This document shows, in pieces, positions 15,213-23,304 of a DNA stretch of 64,000 bases (within the stretch, counting starts at the first letter, position 1; the number at the start of each line of letters is the position of its first letter). Origin of the DNA: a virus; IMG/VR virus record IMGVR_UViG_3300032797_000632, positions 1 through 64,000 of that record. One strand, 5' to 3'. A program made the position numbers and the translations under genes. Below the pieces are notes generated by a model. It saw only the letters and a list, made by a program, of their open reading frames with translations, did not search any database and was not told the DNA's origin.

Positions 15213-15405
15213 GGAGATGCAAAAGGTGTACACGGGCGAGGAGGTCCGGTTTGCCCCGCCCGAGTATCCGTGGAACTGGGTCTGCGAATGCGGGGAGGCG
15301 GTGTTCGGGGGGATGGACCGGGACGGAGTGGCGTTCAAATCCAAGGTGCCCGGGCCGGCAGGGGCGAACAGGTATTACATGAATTTAGGGGCAGGGGCAA
15401 GGTAG
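15190..15405 (+). CDS. Small zinc-ribbon protein
   Basis: 71 residues, overlapping the previous gene by 23 bases. CPRCD at residue 3 and WVCECGE near 31 form a second ribbon. Two such genes in tandem suggest related roles, perhaps in transcription or protein contacts, but this is only inference. Confidence 0.7.
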   Translation: MKCPRCDKEMQKVYTGEEVRFAPPEYPWNWVCECGEAVFGGMDRDGVAFKSKVPGPAGANRYYMNLGAGAR

Positions 15406-15423
15406 GGAGGGTAATGCGGGTCA

Positions 15424-16089
15424 ATGCTCATAGCGAGGATATTTATAAACGAGGACAAAATAGGGGAGGTGGCCCTGCAGAGACTTGGGCCCCTCAACCT
15501 CGAGGGGGAGGGATGGCACGACTATGCCATCCGGATTCCCTGCGAGCACGCCGGCAAGGTTGTCAGGCATCGTTACAAGGACGGGTGGCGGGTGCTCCTG
15601 CGGATGGCAATTGAAACCATGGAGGGAGGGAAGATGGGGAAGGTGACCAAGGACATGATGTCGTTTGCGGGCAAGGCCAAGGAGGTCATGGATAGCAAAA
15701 CCGGGGCGGTTTGGTATGCCAGCAAGCCGGGATTTTATCCGCGGACATGGATGGCCCTCCGGTGGGGGGAAAAGGGGCGGGATCTTCTGGTGCTCGAAGT
15801 GATCGACGACCTCGGAATAGTGCTCGAGGAATGGCTGGAGGCCCCAAAGATGGTATCGACGGAGGTGGCTATGCTCAAAAACCCGGCGGAGACACTGGCC
15901 TACATCGACGCCCTGATCGTGTCTGCGGAGCGGGAGGCGTCCTCCCCTGGGGAGTCTTCCGAAACGGAGACGGGTGTCGCCTGCGGGCTGATCCTTGCGA
16001 TGCTCCAGCGGATCCGGCAGGAGCTGTTTGGGAGTATGCACCCGGCACTCAAGAAGGAGGATGGGGCACCCGCCCCGGGATTGAATTGA
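15424..16089 (+). CDS. Hypothetical protein with in-frame internal start
   Basis: 221 residues. The N-terminal 65 residues look like a compact beta-rich unit (LIARIFINEDKIGEVAL). At 15621-15636 a strong GGAGGGAGG and ATG lie in frame, which would give a 151-residue shorter product starting MGKVTKDM. The C-terminal part is helical. Function unknown. Confidence 0.65.
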   Translation: MLIARIFINEDKIGEVALQRLGPLNLEGEGWHDYAIRIPCEHAGKVVRHRYKDGWRVLLRMAIETMEGGKMGKVTKDMMSFAGKAKEVMDSKTGAVWYASKPGFYPRTWMALRWGEKGRDLLVLEVIDDLGIVLEEWLEAPKMVSTEVAMLKNPAETLAYIDALIVSAEREASSPGESSETETGVACGLILAMLQRIRQELFGSMHPALKKEDGAPAPGLN

Positions 16090-16090
16090 A

Positions 16091-16654
16091 ATGCTCTGGA
16101 AGATAGGAAATGTTCTGATAAACCTTGCCGAGCAGAAATCTCTGCCGAGCCTCGAGGTTTCTTATCGCCAGGAGACGGATAACACCCTTATTTATTATGT
16201 CCGGGTGGTATGGCCGCCGGCACAGGATTGTTCTAGCGCCGCATACCTAGAAAATCGAGAGGATTGCAAGGTGTTTATTAATGTCCAAATGGAGGTAGAG
16301 CTTTTCACCCGTGCGGTGGCTTATGTGCACAATCCGTCTTTGCGCATCGGGGACAGCTTGATATCGAGGCGGGACCTTTTGAATGTCGTGTCGATAAAAA
16401 AATATCCGCTGGAGGGAAAGCATGTGTTTGCACTAAATTATCCGAATTCCCAATTAAGTATAAAGTGCGATTCCGAAAAAATCGCCGACGAACTCGAGGC
16501 CAAGTGTATGGAGGAAATATCCATCCTGCGGGACCCTGACCGGCTCCGGGGGGCGGTGATAATATCGATGTCCCGTGATAAAGATCAGCCCCCGGACAAG
16601 AGGCCGCTGCGAATGATAGACATGGAAGGCAGGGCGGTGCCCGATGGCGGTTAG
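16091..16654 (+). CDS. Hypothetical protein with RPLRMIDM motif near its end
   Basis: 187 residues, beta-rich in the first half. The C-terminus KRPLRMIDMEG matches the short motif shared by eight proteins here. It overlaps the next gene, which carries the same motif, by 11 bases. Function unknown. Confidence 0.65.
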   Translation: MLWKIGNVLINLAEQKSLPSLEVSYRQETDNTLIYYVRVVWPPAQDCSSAAYLENREDCKVFINVQMEVELFTRAVAYVHNPSLRIGDSLISRRDLLNVVSIKKYPLEGKHVFALNYPNSQLSIKCDSEKIADELEAKCMEEISILRDPDRLRGAVIISMSRDKDQPPDKRPLRMIDMEGRAVPDGG

Positions 16655-17018
16655 GCTGAGCGTCAAAACCGACCACCCCCATGGTCCGGTGCTGGTGGAC
16701 CAAAACGGGGAACCGGTCAGGGGGATAATGATAGAGCGCCTAGATATCAACGCACCCGCCCAGCGTTTTCATTACGGAAACGGGAAAGACGGAATGGTGA
16801 GAATATCCGAGAGGCTGGAGATCAAGGCGGAGATATTGATAGAGGATATTTACGATGACACCGAGAGCGGGGCGAAGGGATCCGGGGCACCGACCCCGAT
16901 GCATTGGAGCGGGAGGCCCCTGCGGATGATGGACATGGACTCCACGAATGTGGAATCGCCGAGCCCCGCCGAAGGCACCATAGACACAAAGGGAAAGGAG
17001 GGGGGAGATGATCATTAA
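16644..17018 (+). CDS. Hypothetical protein with GRPLRMMDMDS motif near its end
   Basis: 124 residues, beta-rich. Near the C-terminus GRPLRMMDMDSTNVESP contains both the shared motif and, at DNA level, the palindrome TCCAC-GAAT-GTGGA. The same pairing is seen in the gene at 23305-23664. It overlaps the RNase H gene by 11 bases, and the GCACCATAG repeat lies within its last codons. Confidence 0.65.
   Translation: MAVRLSVKTDHPHGPVLVDQNGEPVRGIMIERLDINAPAQRFHYGNGKDGMVRISERLEIKAEILIEDIYDDTESGAKGSGAPTPMHWSGRPLRMMDMDSTNVESPSPAEGTIDTKGKEGGDDH
16941..16954. repeat. Palindrome TCCAC-GAAT-GTGGA inside a coding region
   Basis: Perfect five-base arms encoding STNVE, directly after the shared GRPLRMMDMD motif. 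Confidence 0.65.
16975..16983 (+). repeat. GCACCATAG boundary repeat, copy 5
   Basis: Exact copy in the last codons of the upstream gene, read in a frame where TAG is not a stop, 25 bases before the RNase H start. Confidence 0.7.
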
Positions 17019-17493
17019 TTTTGACGGTCTGTGCGAGCCCGCCCGGCCCGGGGGGCCAAGGAACCCCGGGGGCGTGGCCGCCTACGGGTACCTGATAACC
17101 TCGGACGAGGGCATAGAGCTCGCTTGCGGGTGCGGGGTTGTGGGGGAGGGCGAGGGCATGACGAACAATGTCGGGGAGTATTTCGCCTTGCTCAAGGGCC
17201 TCGAGCGGGCCCTGCTGATAGCCCCGGAGGGGGCCCGCCCGCAGTTTTTGGTCCGGGGGGACTCGCAACTTGTGATAAACCAGATGTCGGGAAAGTGGCA
17301 GATCAAATCCGAGATGCTCGGGGCGATAGCCATCGAGATCCGGGAGCTGGTGGAGGGGGCGGAGATCAAATACGAGTGGGTTCCGCGCGAGCGGAACGCC
17401 GCTGCCGACTCGATGGCCAACGAGGCGTACCAGAAGTTTTTGAAGGGCAAGATGGTGCCGGATCGAATCAGGAAAGAGGGGGGCGAGAAGTGA
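17008..17493 (+). CDS. rnhA: Ribonuclease H type I
   Basis: 161 residues. Catalytic residues are in place: Asp6 in NFDGLCEP, Glu57 in TNNVGEYFAL, Asp85 in RGDSQLVINQ and Asp134 in ERNAAADSMA. It degrades RNA in RNA-DNA hybrids, which a replicating phage needs for primer removal. The short form without a basic handle resembles the archaeal and RnhA-like (YpdQ/Rv2228c) branch. The start follows AAGGAGGGGGG. Confidence 0.9.
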   Translation: MIINFDGLCEPARPGGPRNPGGVAAYGYLITSDEGIELACGCGVVGEGEGMTNNVGEYFALLKGLERALLIAPEGARPQFLVRGDSQLVINQMSGKWQIKSEMLGAIAIEIRELVEGAEIKYEWVPRERNAAADSMANEAYQKFLKGKMVPDRIRKEGGEK

Positions 17494-17786
17494 GGCGGAG
17501 CACGGGGGGCAGAAGCCCCGGGGATTTGTTTATCCCCTACACCTCGGACTGCGAGCAATGCAAGTTCCGGCTGGACAGGTTCTCCCTGCGGTATAATGAG
17601 GCGAGGAAAAGGGTTGTGGGGTCCGGCAAGGACAGGATCCGGATGCCCTCCGGCAACAATCCGCAGATATGCTCGAACGGCGCCCCCAGGTTTCTCCGGC
17701 CATCCCTCCGGCCCGGCAAGTGCGGGAAGATGGGGGCGGGCCCGGGGCTGGACGCCATCGGGCTGAAAGAGGGGCCGGGGGCGTGA
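17490..17786 (+). CDS. Small cysteine-containing protein
   Basis: 98 residues from GTG 17490, overlapping the RNase H stop. DCEQCKF near residue 20, then QICSNG and GKCGKM, give a possible metal site. Function unknown. The next gene starts with GTG across its stop, so three genes are chained by overlaps. Confidence 0.6.
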   Translation: MRRSTGGRSPGDLFIPYTSDCEQCKFRLDRFSLRYNEARKRVVGSGKDRIRMPSGNNPQICSNGAPRFLRPSLRPGKCGKMGAGPGLDAIGLKEGPGA

Positions 17787-18130
17787 GCCCGCTGGTCTAC
17801 AAGAAGGCCTCCGGGGAGCTGGCGGAGGCCATAGAGCAGGTCCGCCAGGCGGGGGCCAAGGACATGGAGATGCCCCCGGTGGAGGAGGTGGAGCCCGTCT
17901 ACTACGCCATGAAGGAGCTGATCGGGTGGGAGGATGCCGGGCGGGAGTCGAACAGCCTAGCCCAGTACGCCGCCACCTGCGTGGTCGCCCGCAAGGGGGG
18001 GATCCCGGCCGGCATGTCCTTCGTGACCAACGACCAATGCATGCTCGAGAACCGGGGAACGCTGGAGGTGAAATACGGGATAGGTATCATATCCCTCCGG
18101 GAGCTACTGGAGATTCCCGGGGTTAAATAA
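17783..18130 (+). CDS. PIN-like protein lacking the first catalytic strand
   Basis: 115 residues from GTG 17783. The C-terminal half (NSLAQYAATCVVARKGG, SFVTNDQCMLENRG and IGIISLRELLEI) resembles the second half of PIN-domain nucleases, including the late Asp in TND. The N-terminal strand that normally carries the first catalytic Asp is not visible. It could be a degenerate PIN domain or an unrelated alpha/beta protein. Confidence 0.5.
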   Translation: MSPLVYKKASGELAEAIEQVRQAGAKDMEMPPVEEVEPVYYAMKELIGWEDAGRESNSLAQYAATCVVARKGGIPAGMSFVTNDQCMLENRGTLEVKYGIGIISLRELLEIPGVK

Positions 18131-18140
18131 AGGGGGGGTT

Positions 18141-18743
18141 ATGGAAGCGGTGGGGATTGAGAAAAAAAGCGACGAGATGGTCGCCGGCTGGTTCAAGGAC
18201 CATGTGGTCAAGGAGCATGCGACCCAAAAGATCGGCATGGCGGGGCACGAGATCGAGTTGCTCATTTGGAAGCAACCCGGCACGAGGATATACCAGATCA
18301 ACTATCTCCGGATGGACAATGTCCTGATGGTCTCGGGGGATGTGGGGGAGGCGATCTACGCCTGGTCGGAGGTGAAAGACCTCCGGTGGATTTCGGGGCT
18401 GGACATCTCCTATTTCGCAAGCAAGTGCCAGGCATCGGAGAAGGGCAGTAAATACGAAGAATGGAACAGAGACCGGGCCAAAGAGATGCTCGAGGACCGT
18501 TTCAAATCAGATGAGGAAGATGGCGACAGAAAGACCCGCAAGATCGCCGAGGACCTCGGGGTGTGGCACGCCCTGTATTTCAGAGATGAATGGCTCATCT
18601 GGCTCGCACAGAATGGCCACGAGGTTTGGGAGGACCTCTCCGACCTGGCGGACATCGGGATGGAGGTCTCGCTCCGGTGCCGGTCACATCTGGCCGGACT
18701 GCGGATGGCGTTTGAAAGGATGGACAAGGCGGATGGGAAATAA
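18141..18743 (+). CDS. Conserved-type phage protein, function unknown
   Basis: 200 residues. The segment VLMVSGDVGEAIYAWSEVKD followed by LDISYFASKCQASE is a pattern I associate with an uncharacterised protein in many phages. The C-terminal half is helical. It overlaps the DUF5131 gene by 11 bases. Confidence 0.65.
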   Translation: MEAVGIEKKSDEMVAGWFKDHVVKEHATQKIGMAGHEIELLIWKQPGTRIYQINYLRMDNVLMVSGDVGEAIYAWSEVKDLRWISGLDISYFASKCQASEKGSKYEEWNRDRAKEMLEDRFKSDEEDGDRKTRKIAEDLGVWHALYFRDEWLIWLAQNGHEVWEDLSDLADIGMEVSLRCRSHLAGLRMAFERMDKADGK

Positions 18744-19494
18744 AACCAAGATTGAGTATTGCGACGAGACGCTGAACATAGTGACCGGATGCAACCGGGG
18801 ATGTCCTTACTGCTACGCACGAAAGCTCGCCAATGGCCGGCTCAAGGACCGGTATCTCAACGGGGGCGGGATCCTCCTGACGGACAACCCGGCGGACCCC
18901 TTCGCCCCGAGGTTCTGGCCACAAAGGCTCGACGCCAGACTGCCGGGAAAGCCGTCGGTCATATTCCTGAACGACATGAGCGATGCCTGGGGAGAATGGG
19001 TGCCGGATCATGTGATCCGCCAGATGCTCGATTTCTGCCGGAAGAACATCGGCCATTCGTTTCTGCATTTGACCAAGAACCCGAAACGATACTGGATATT
19101 CAAGGATGCAATACCCCCCAATTGCTGGCTGGGGACGACCATAACCGGCGGGAGCGAGGGGCGGGACGAAGACCTGCGGGATTCCGCCGGCAAACACAGA
19201 AAATTCATATCCTTTGAGCCCCTGCTGGACAATGTGGTGGCCAACGGCGTGAGGCTCAGCGGGATCGACTGGGTCATAATCGGGGCCCAGACCAAGCCGG
19301 ATGTCCAGCCCCACACGGTATGGGTCAAGGCCATTCTGGAAAAGACGCAGAGAATGGGGATCCCGGTTTTCATGAAGGACAACCTCCGCCTGCCCTGGAT
19401 CAACGCCCAAAGGAAGAACCCGGCTAGGGAGGACTTGGGGAAAATCTCCTCCTTGATAAAGAACTGGAATAAAAAGACGCCGAGGACAAGGTGA
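18733..19494 (+). CDS. DUF5131 (phage Gp37/Gp68-like) radical-SAM-type protein
   Basis: 253 residues from ATG 18733. The N-terminal NIVTGCNRGCPYCYARKLAN contains a C-x3-C-x2-C cluster as in radical SAM enzymes. NDMSDAWGEWV, HLTKNPKRYW, CWLGTTI, ISFEPLLD and DWVIIGAQT follow in the order known for DUF5131. The family probably binds an iron-sulphur cluster and SAM; its reaction in phages is not established. Confidence 0.85.
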   Translation: MGNKTKIEYCDETLNIVTGCNRGCPYCYARKLANGRLKDRYLNGGGILLTDNPADPFAPRFWPQRLDARLPGKPSVIFLNDMSDAWGEWVPDHVIRQMLDFCRKNIGHSFLHLTKNPKRYWIFKDAIPPNCWLGTTITGGSEGRDEDLRDSAGKHRKFISFEPLLDNVVANGVRLSGIDWVIIGAQTKPDVQPHTVWVKAILEKTQRMGIPVFMKDNLRLPWINAQRKNPAREDLGKISSLIKNWNKKTPRTR

Positions 19495-19510
19495 GATCGG
19501 GTACCCCTAA

Positions 19511-19519
19511 TGGTATAAT
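19511..19519 (+). promoter_or_regulatory. Extended -10 promoter (TGG-TATAAT)
   Basis: TG, one base, then perfect TATAAT at 19514-19519, with no convincing -35. Transcription would begin about seven bases later, almost at ATG 19527. No ribosome-binding site precedes that ATG, so the mRNA may be leaderless. Confidence 0.55.
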
Positions 19520-19526
19520 TTAGACT

Positions 19527-20156
19527 ATGCCGGAGGATAAAGAAGACAGCAAGTGGCGCCTGATAGCACGCCTTTTCGGGCTGGTGGCGGAGATGGGCTT
19601 GGAGCCGGACCGCTTTGCGGACGGGGGGGGATGGAACCCGGGGCAAAAGGAAAGATGCATCGTGGAGATGCAAAGCATGGTCAATCGCATGATGGCGATG
19701 AAAGAGCCGAGGATCAACCGAATGTTCGACGATGCATTCATAATTCTTGAGGGGGTTCGAAACGGAATAGTGAGCCGGGCGATGGCCAAGAGCATGGTGG
19801 ACGCCCTGCGGGATCGGGTGGATTTAGTTACAAATGCCATAAATGACGAGAGGGAACGATCGGCAAATCCCAGGAATCGGCAGCCGGATGGCTATCTTCA
19901 TCCCGGGGTCATCTTTCGGGAGGTGAACGATGTGTCTTCCGAGCCGGAGTCCCCCACCATCCCCGCCGTGGTGACCAGATCGGCGGAGATTATGGTCAGG
20001 ACGCCGGAGGGCCGGCGACGCGCCCATGTGGACGCCGAGGGGCAACTGATCATCGGGGAGCTGGTGGATCCAAAGGTGCCCGAGCCGGCCAAGGAGGACC
20101 CGGGCCCGAGATCCACCGTGATCCCGGGCAGGCTCCTGAGGAGGATCGATGCCTGA
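19527..20156 (+). CDS. Hypothetical protein ending GRLLRRIDA
   Basis: 209 residues. The first 110 are helical (MQSMVNRMMAMKEPRINRM), then a linker and a small beta-rich unit. The end, GRLLRRIDA, matches the motif shared with seven other proteins. It starts eight bases after a perfect TATAAT. It overlaps rusA by 8 bases. Function unknown. Confidence 0.65.
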   Translation: MPEDKEDSKWRLIARLFGLVAEMGLEPDRFADGGGWNPGQKERCIVEMQSMVNRMMAMKEPRINRMFDDAFIILEGVRNGIVSRAMAKSMVDALRDRVDLVTNAINDERERSANPRNRQPDGYLHPGVIFREVNDVSSEPESPTIPAVVTRSAEIMVRTPEGRRRAHVDAEGQLIIGELVDPKVPEPAKEDPGPRSTVIPGRLLRRIDA

Positions 20157-20682
20157 GGCGACGACCGGGACTCTGCTCGAAGGGAGAACCGCAGAGATGT
20201 CGTTCGAGGTGCCGGGAATACCGATCCCGAAGCCGAGAATGACCCGCAGGGACAAATGGATAATGAAAAGGCCCCGGACGGCCAAGGACCTGGCCCGGGC
20301 CGGGGCCCTGAAAAGGTACTGGTCCTGGGTGGAGGCCGTCCGGATGTGCTTCCTGGGGACCTCCCGGGGCAGGATGAGATTCGCGCTGTGCAGGATGGGT
20401 TTCAAGTTCTTTGTGGCAGGGCATCCGGTGCTCGATCTCGACAACCTGATCAAGGGGGTCAAGGACGCCATCAAGGGGGCGGCCTTCGAGGACGACAACG
20501 CCCTCGTGGTCCGGGGGTACTACGACGATCCCGAGGTGGTATTCCTGTGCGACGACTGCAAGGAGAGGGATGTGATCTCCCGGGGCCCGAGGGCCGGGAT
20601 GCGCAAGCCCGACTGCGGGGATGTGGACCGGTGCAAACTGCCGAGGAGCGTGATCAAAATAAAGGGAGTGCTGGCGGGATAA
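20149..20682 (+). CDS. rusA: RusA-type Holliday junction endonuclease
   Basis: 177 residues. VPGIPIPKPRMTRRDKW opens the RusA fold. The acidic core GHPVLDLDNLIKGVKDAIKG and AAFEDDNALV holds the three conserved Asp residues. The C-terminus carries an extra cysteine-rich piece (FLCDDCKERD; PDCGDVDRC) absent from minimal RusA, possibly zinc-binding. It resolves branched DNA during phage recombination and packaging. ATG 20149 overlaps the upstream stop. Confidence 0.88.
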   Translation: MPEATTGTLLEGRTAEMSFEVPGIPIPKPRMTRRDKWIMKRPRTAKDLARAGALKRYWSWVEAVRMCFLGTSRGRMRFALCRMGFKFFVAGHPVLDLDNLIKGVKDAIKGAAFEDDNALVVRGYYDDPEVVFLCDDCKERDVISRGPRAGMRKPDCGDVDRCKLPRSVIKIKGVLAG

Positions 20683-20684
20683 AA

Positions 20685-20693
20685 GCACCATAG
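20685..20693 (+). repeat. GCACCATAG boundary repeat, copy 6
   Basis: Exact copy two bases after the rusA stop, in the gap before the 20711 gene. Confidence 0.7.
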
Positions 20694-20710
20694 AGACGGA
20701 GGAGGGGCGA

Positions 20711-20977
20711 ATGGACACGACGAAGGATGCCAAGAGGTACAGCGAGGAGGCGAAGCGGAGGGTTTACATGAGGCAGCTTACGAGAACGATGGAGGCGATT
20801 CGCAGGAGCGGTTACAAGCTGGCGATCCTGCCGGTGGCGGCGCTGGAGGAGGAAGGCATCATGGCCGGGAGGTCGGACGGCCACCAGATAGGCAGGCTCA
20901 CCAGGGCGGTCTGCAAGAGGCGGAGGATGCGGCAGATCGCCGACGAGTCGAGGCGGATCAACCGCCGCATCCATTAG
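20711..20977 (+). CDS. Small basic protein
   Basis: 88 residues after GGAGGAGG. Rich in Arg and Lys, mostly helical (VYMRQLTRTMEAIRRSGY; AVCKRRRMRQIADESRRINR). Nucleic-acid binding is possible. Not recognised. Confidence 0.6.
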   Translation: MDTTKDAKRYSEEAKRRVYMRQLTRTMEAIRRSGYKLAILPVAALEEEGIMAGRSDGHQIGRLTRAVCKRRRMRQIADESRRINRRIH

Positions 20978-20985
20978 GAGGAGGC

Positions 20986-21162
20986 ATGGATCTGAGGGAG
21001 TCGATTTCCAAGAAGCTGGGGGAGGTCAGGAGGGTCTGCCAAGAGTGCAAGACCTGGAATAAAGATCAAGGGTGCGAGTCGCCGGACAATTGTCCGTCGC
21101 ACATCTCCCCGCAGGCGTTAATCATCATGTTCGAGGAGATTCTGCACCAGGCGGAGGGATAG
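20986..21162 (+). CDS. Small four-cysteine protein
   Basis: 58 residues from ATG 20986 after TAGGAGGAGG. VCQECKTW and GCESPDNCPS provide four cysteines in a zinc-finger-like layout, followed by a helix. The stop TAG is followed directly by the ATG of the next gene. Function unknown. Confidence 0.65.
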   Translation: MDLRESISKKLGEVRRVCQECKTWNKDQGCESPDNCPSHISPQALIIMFEEILHQAEG

Positions 21163-21558
21163 ATGGAGGAGCCGAAGGGCAGGCCAGATGTTCTGCCTGG
21201 CAACACGGTCAAGGTGGAGACCGCCCAATGCGAGAACTGCTATGTCACCCTGAACAAGCTGGGCGACAAGGAGTACGAGATCTGGCTCCGGCACGGAAAA
21301 ATGGGGGGGTGCGAGCAGGCCCACAAGCACGCCATCGGGGTGCTCATGTCGGTCGCCCTGCAGGCGGGGGTTTCCCCGGAGGAAATAGCTAGAAAGCTCA
21401 TGAGCATCGGGTGTCCGCATCCTAACCCATGGGGCAAGAAACCAAACAAATCATGCATTGACGGGATAGCGAAGGCCGTGCTGAAAGCGATGGGAAGAGA
21501 CGAGAATGTCAAAGAGCGAGTTCAACACGATCCCGGGCCTGCTGATCCACATACATAG
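21163..21558 (+). CDS. TSCPD-domain protein (orphan relative of a ribonucleotide reductase C-terminal domain)
   Basis: 131 residues. GKMGGCEQAHKHAIGVLMSV, AGVSPEEIARKLMSIGCPHP and KSCIDGIAKAVLKAMGR follow the TSCPD pattern, where paired cysteines occur in small proteins and at the end of B12-dependent ribonucleotide reductases. No reductase lies nearby. A role in nucleotide supply or redox is inference. The final 50 bases overlap the next gene. Confidence 0.65.
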   Translation: MEEPKGRPDVLPGNTVKVETAQCENCYVTLNKLGDKEYEIWLRHGKMGGCEQAHKHAIGVLMSVALQAGVSPEEIARKLMSIGCPHPNPWGKKPNKSCIDGIAKAVLKAMGRDENVKERVQHDPGPADPHT

Positions 21559-22606
21559 GCTCGAGGTGCGGGCCGTGGCCACGCCCACGGCCATGAGGAC
21601 GCTCGCCATCCAGGCGTGCTCCATGATGGGCCTGTCCGAACTCGAGCCGGAGCTGGTCCGGATGAGCCCCTGGTGGTGCCTGCCACGGGAGGCCAAAGTG
21701 TCATCGGACGGCAGGGCCCTGCGGATGATCGACATGGGATCCGACCCGGTGCCGGCCTCCGGAAAGCCGCCCGTCGAGCTGGGGGCGATCATGGGGTGGA
21801 GCATCGGGCTCGTGGCCGACGACCAGCTTCCGCCGCACATCGTTCTGGTCAAATGCCGGGGTCCGATAGAACGCTACATCATGGGGGTGCTCGACCACCT
21901 TGCACAGCCGGAGGCCAAGGACGGCGGGGCCGAGATGATATGCCCGCGGTGCGGGGAGTCTGCCCCAATGCCGGGCGACAAATTGCCCGACGGCACCCCT
22001 GCCCCCTGGAAGTGTGGAAATAAGTGGTGCGGATATTATCCTGCAGGGGCCTACAGTATTGGACCGTCAGATTCAAGCCGGGTGTACCCTAGTGCCGCCT
22101 GTGGGGTGGTATATGGGACGACGACAAATGTTCCATTAACGCCAAGCTTCGGGGGGATGTTGCCGGTGGACAACTACGGGGTCGTGCGAGGGAATGGGGT
22201 AGGCACGCCCCCACCTACCCGGGAGGAACCCGGGGAGGAACAAGGCCCGGGGCGAATCAACATCGGCGGGCTGACCGCCGAGAATGCGGCGGAAAGGATA
22301 TGGCGACATTTTATCGAGCATACCCATTCAGAGATGTCGCTGTCCGCATACCGTGAGCAGGTGGTGACGGCGACCATGAGAAAGCGTGATCTTACTGATC
22401 AACAGAAGCACGAGATAATCAACCGCTTCGACCTCTTGGCGATCTCTCCCACAGGATGGAATGGCCTGGGAAGAGGAAGGCGAGGAAGAAGAGGGCACGA
22501 GCGGAGGATGATTGCGGCCACTCAGCAGACGGAGGCCCCCCCGAGCTCCAACGCCTCCAGACGCTGGTGGCGGGGCAACAGGGGATCGAACGGAAATGAG
22601 CGTTAA
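21506..22606 (+). CDS. Hypothetical multi-part protein with internal GRALRMIDM motif and zinc ribbon
   Basis: 366 residues. The first 85 residues end in GRALRMIDMGSDP, the motif that is C-terminal in other proteins, so this looks like one such module fused to extra sequence. A zinc ribbon follows (MICPRCGE; KCGNKWCGYY). A proline/glycine-rich stretch and a helical segment (EMSLSAYREQVVTATMRKRD) complete it, with an Arg-rich tail. It overlaps the TSCPD gene by 53 bases. Function unknown. Confidence 0.6.
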   Translation: MSKSEFNTIPGLLIHIHRLEVRAVATPTAMRTLAIQACSMMGLSELEPELVRMSPWWCLPREAKVSSDGRALRMIDMGSDPVPASGKPPVELGAIMGWSIGLVADDQLPPHIVLVKCRGPIERYIMGVLDHLAQPEAKDGGAEMICPRCGESAPMPGDKLPDGTPAPWKCGNKWCGYYPAGAYSIGPSDSSRVYPSAACGVVYGTTTNVPLTPSFGGMLPVDNYGVVRGNGVGTPPPTREEPGEEQGPGRINIGGLTAENAAERIWRHFIEHTHSEMSLSAYREQVVTATMRKRDLTDQQKHEIINRFDLLAISPTGWNGLGRGRRGRRGHERRMIAATQQTEAPPSSNASRRWWRGNRGSNGNER

Positions 22607-23303
22607 GATAAGCATCGAGTCCGGTCCGGACTCCCTGATCATCGGCGGCCTGAAAGCCGAATCCGACTACAGGCATGTCGAGCAGGTCATGAGAAACATC
22701 TCCAACAAGAGCAATCATAGCCTAGTCTACCGGCGCCGGTTCGAGGAGGGGATCATCGAGATAAGGCAAAAGATGGGATGCGAATTCAGAACTCTGGTGG
22801 AGGAGGCGGTCAGGTCGATGATCCGCAGGTCCATCGTGGCGGTGGTCGAGGAGTTCGAGATGGGGCCGCTGGCCGACAGGCTTCGCCTCGGGAAGCCGGT
22901 TTACGATCCGGGGGCCGCCAGCGTATGGCTCGTGCGGGATCCCGACACTGAATCAATTAGGTACCTTGAGGAACACGAGTACATGCTTGACGCCCAAACC
23001 GGCACCATAATATTTACGGGGACGGCGGGCAAGGTGAGTGGCTCCCTGACAGTGAGATATTTCACGGAGATGGAGTCCTTAGGGGATCCGGACAGGATGC
23101 GGGAGGCTAAGGAGTACTACGAGTACAGTGATGATCGTGGCGAAACTTGGAGAGAATATATTTATAAGGAAACGAGGAAAGAGGATTATGAGGCCCGCCC
23201 GGAGAAGCAACGACCAGAGGACCCATCCCCTCCGGCACCTGCGGATCCGGAGATGTCGGAGCGATTCGGACGCCCTCTGCGCCGAATAATGCTGGACAAG
23301 TAG
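22596..23303 (+). CDS. Hypothetical protein ending GRPLRRIMLDK
   Basis: 235 residues from ATG 22596; the frame opening at 22512 is an extension. The N-terminal part is alpha/beta, and the end GRPLRRIMLDK carries the shared motif after a proline-rich linker (EDPSPPAPADPEM). It sits in a row of three motif-bearing genes (21506, 22596, 23305). Function unknown. Confidence 0.65.
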   Translation: MSVKISIESGPDSLIIGGLKAESDYRHVEQVMRNISNKSNHSLVYRRRFEEGIIEIRQKMGCEFRTLVEEAVRSMIRRSIVAVVEEFEMGPLADRLRLGKPVYDPGAASVWLVRDPDTESIRYLEEHEYMLDAQTGTIIFTGTAGKVSGSLTVRYFTEMESLGDPDRMREAKEYYEYSDDRGETWREYIYKETRKEDYEARPEKQRPEDPSPPAPADPEMSERFGRPLRRIMLDK

Positions 23304-23304
23304 C

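Noticed and set aside
22981-23010. GCACCATAA inside the 22596 gene as an eighth boundary repeat
   Set aside because: It differs in the last base and lies within a gene.
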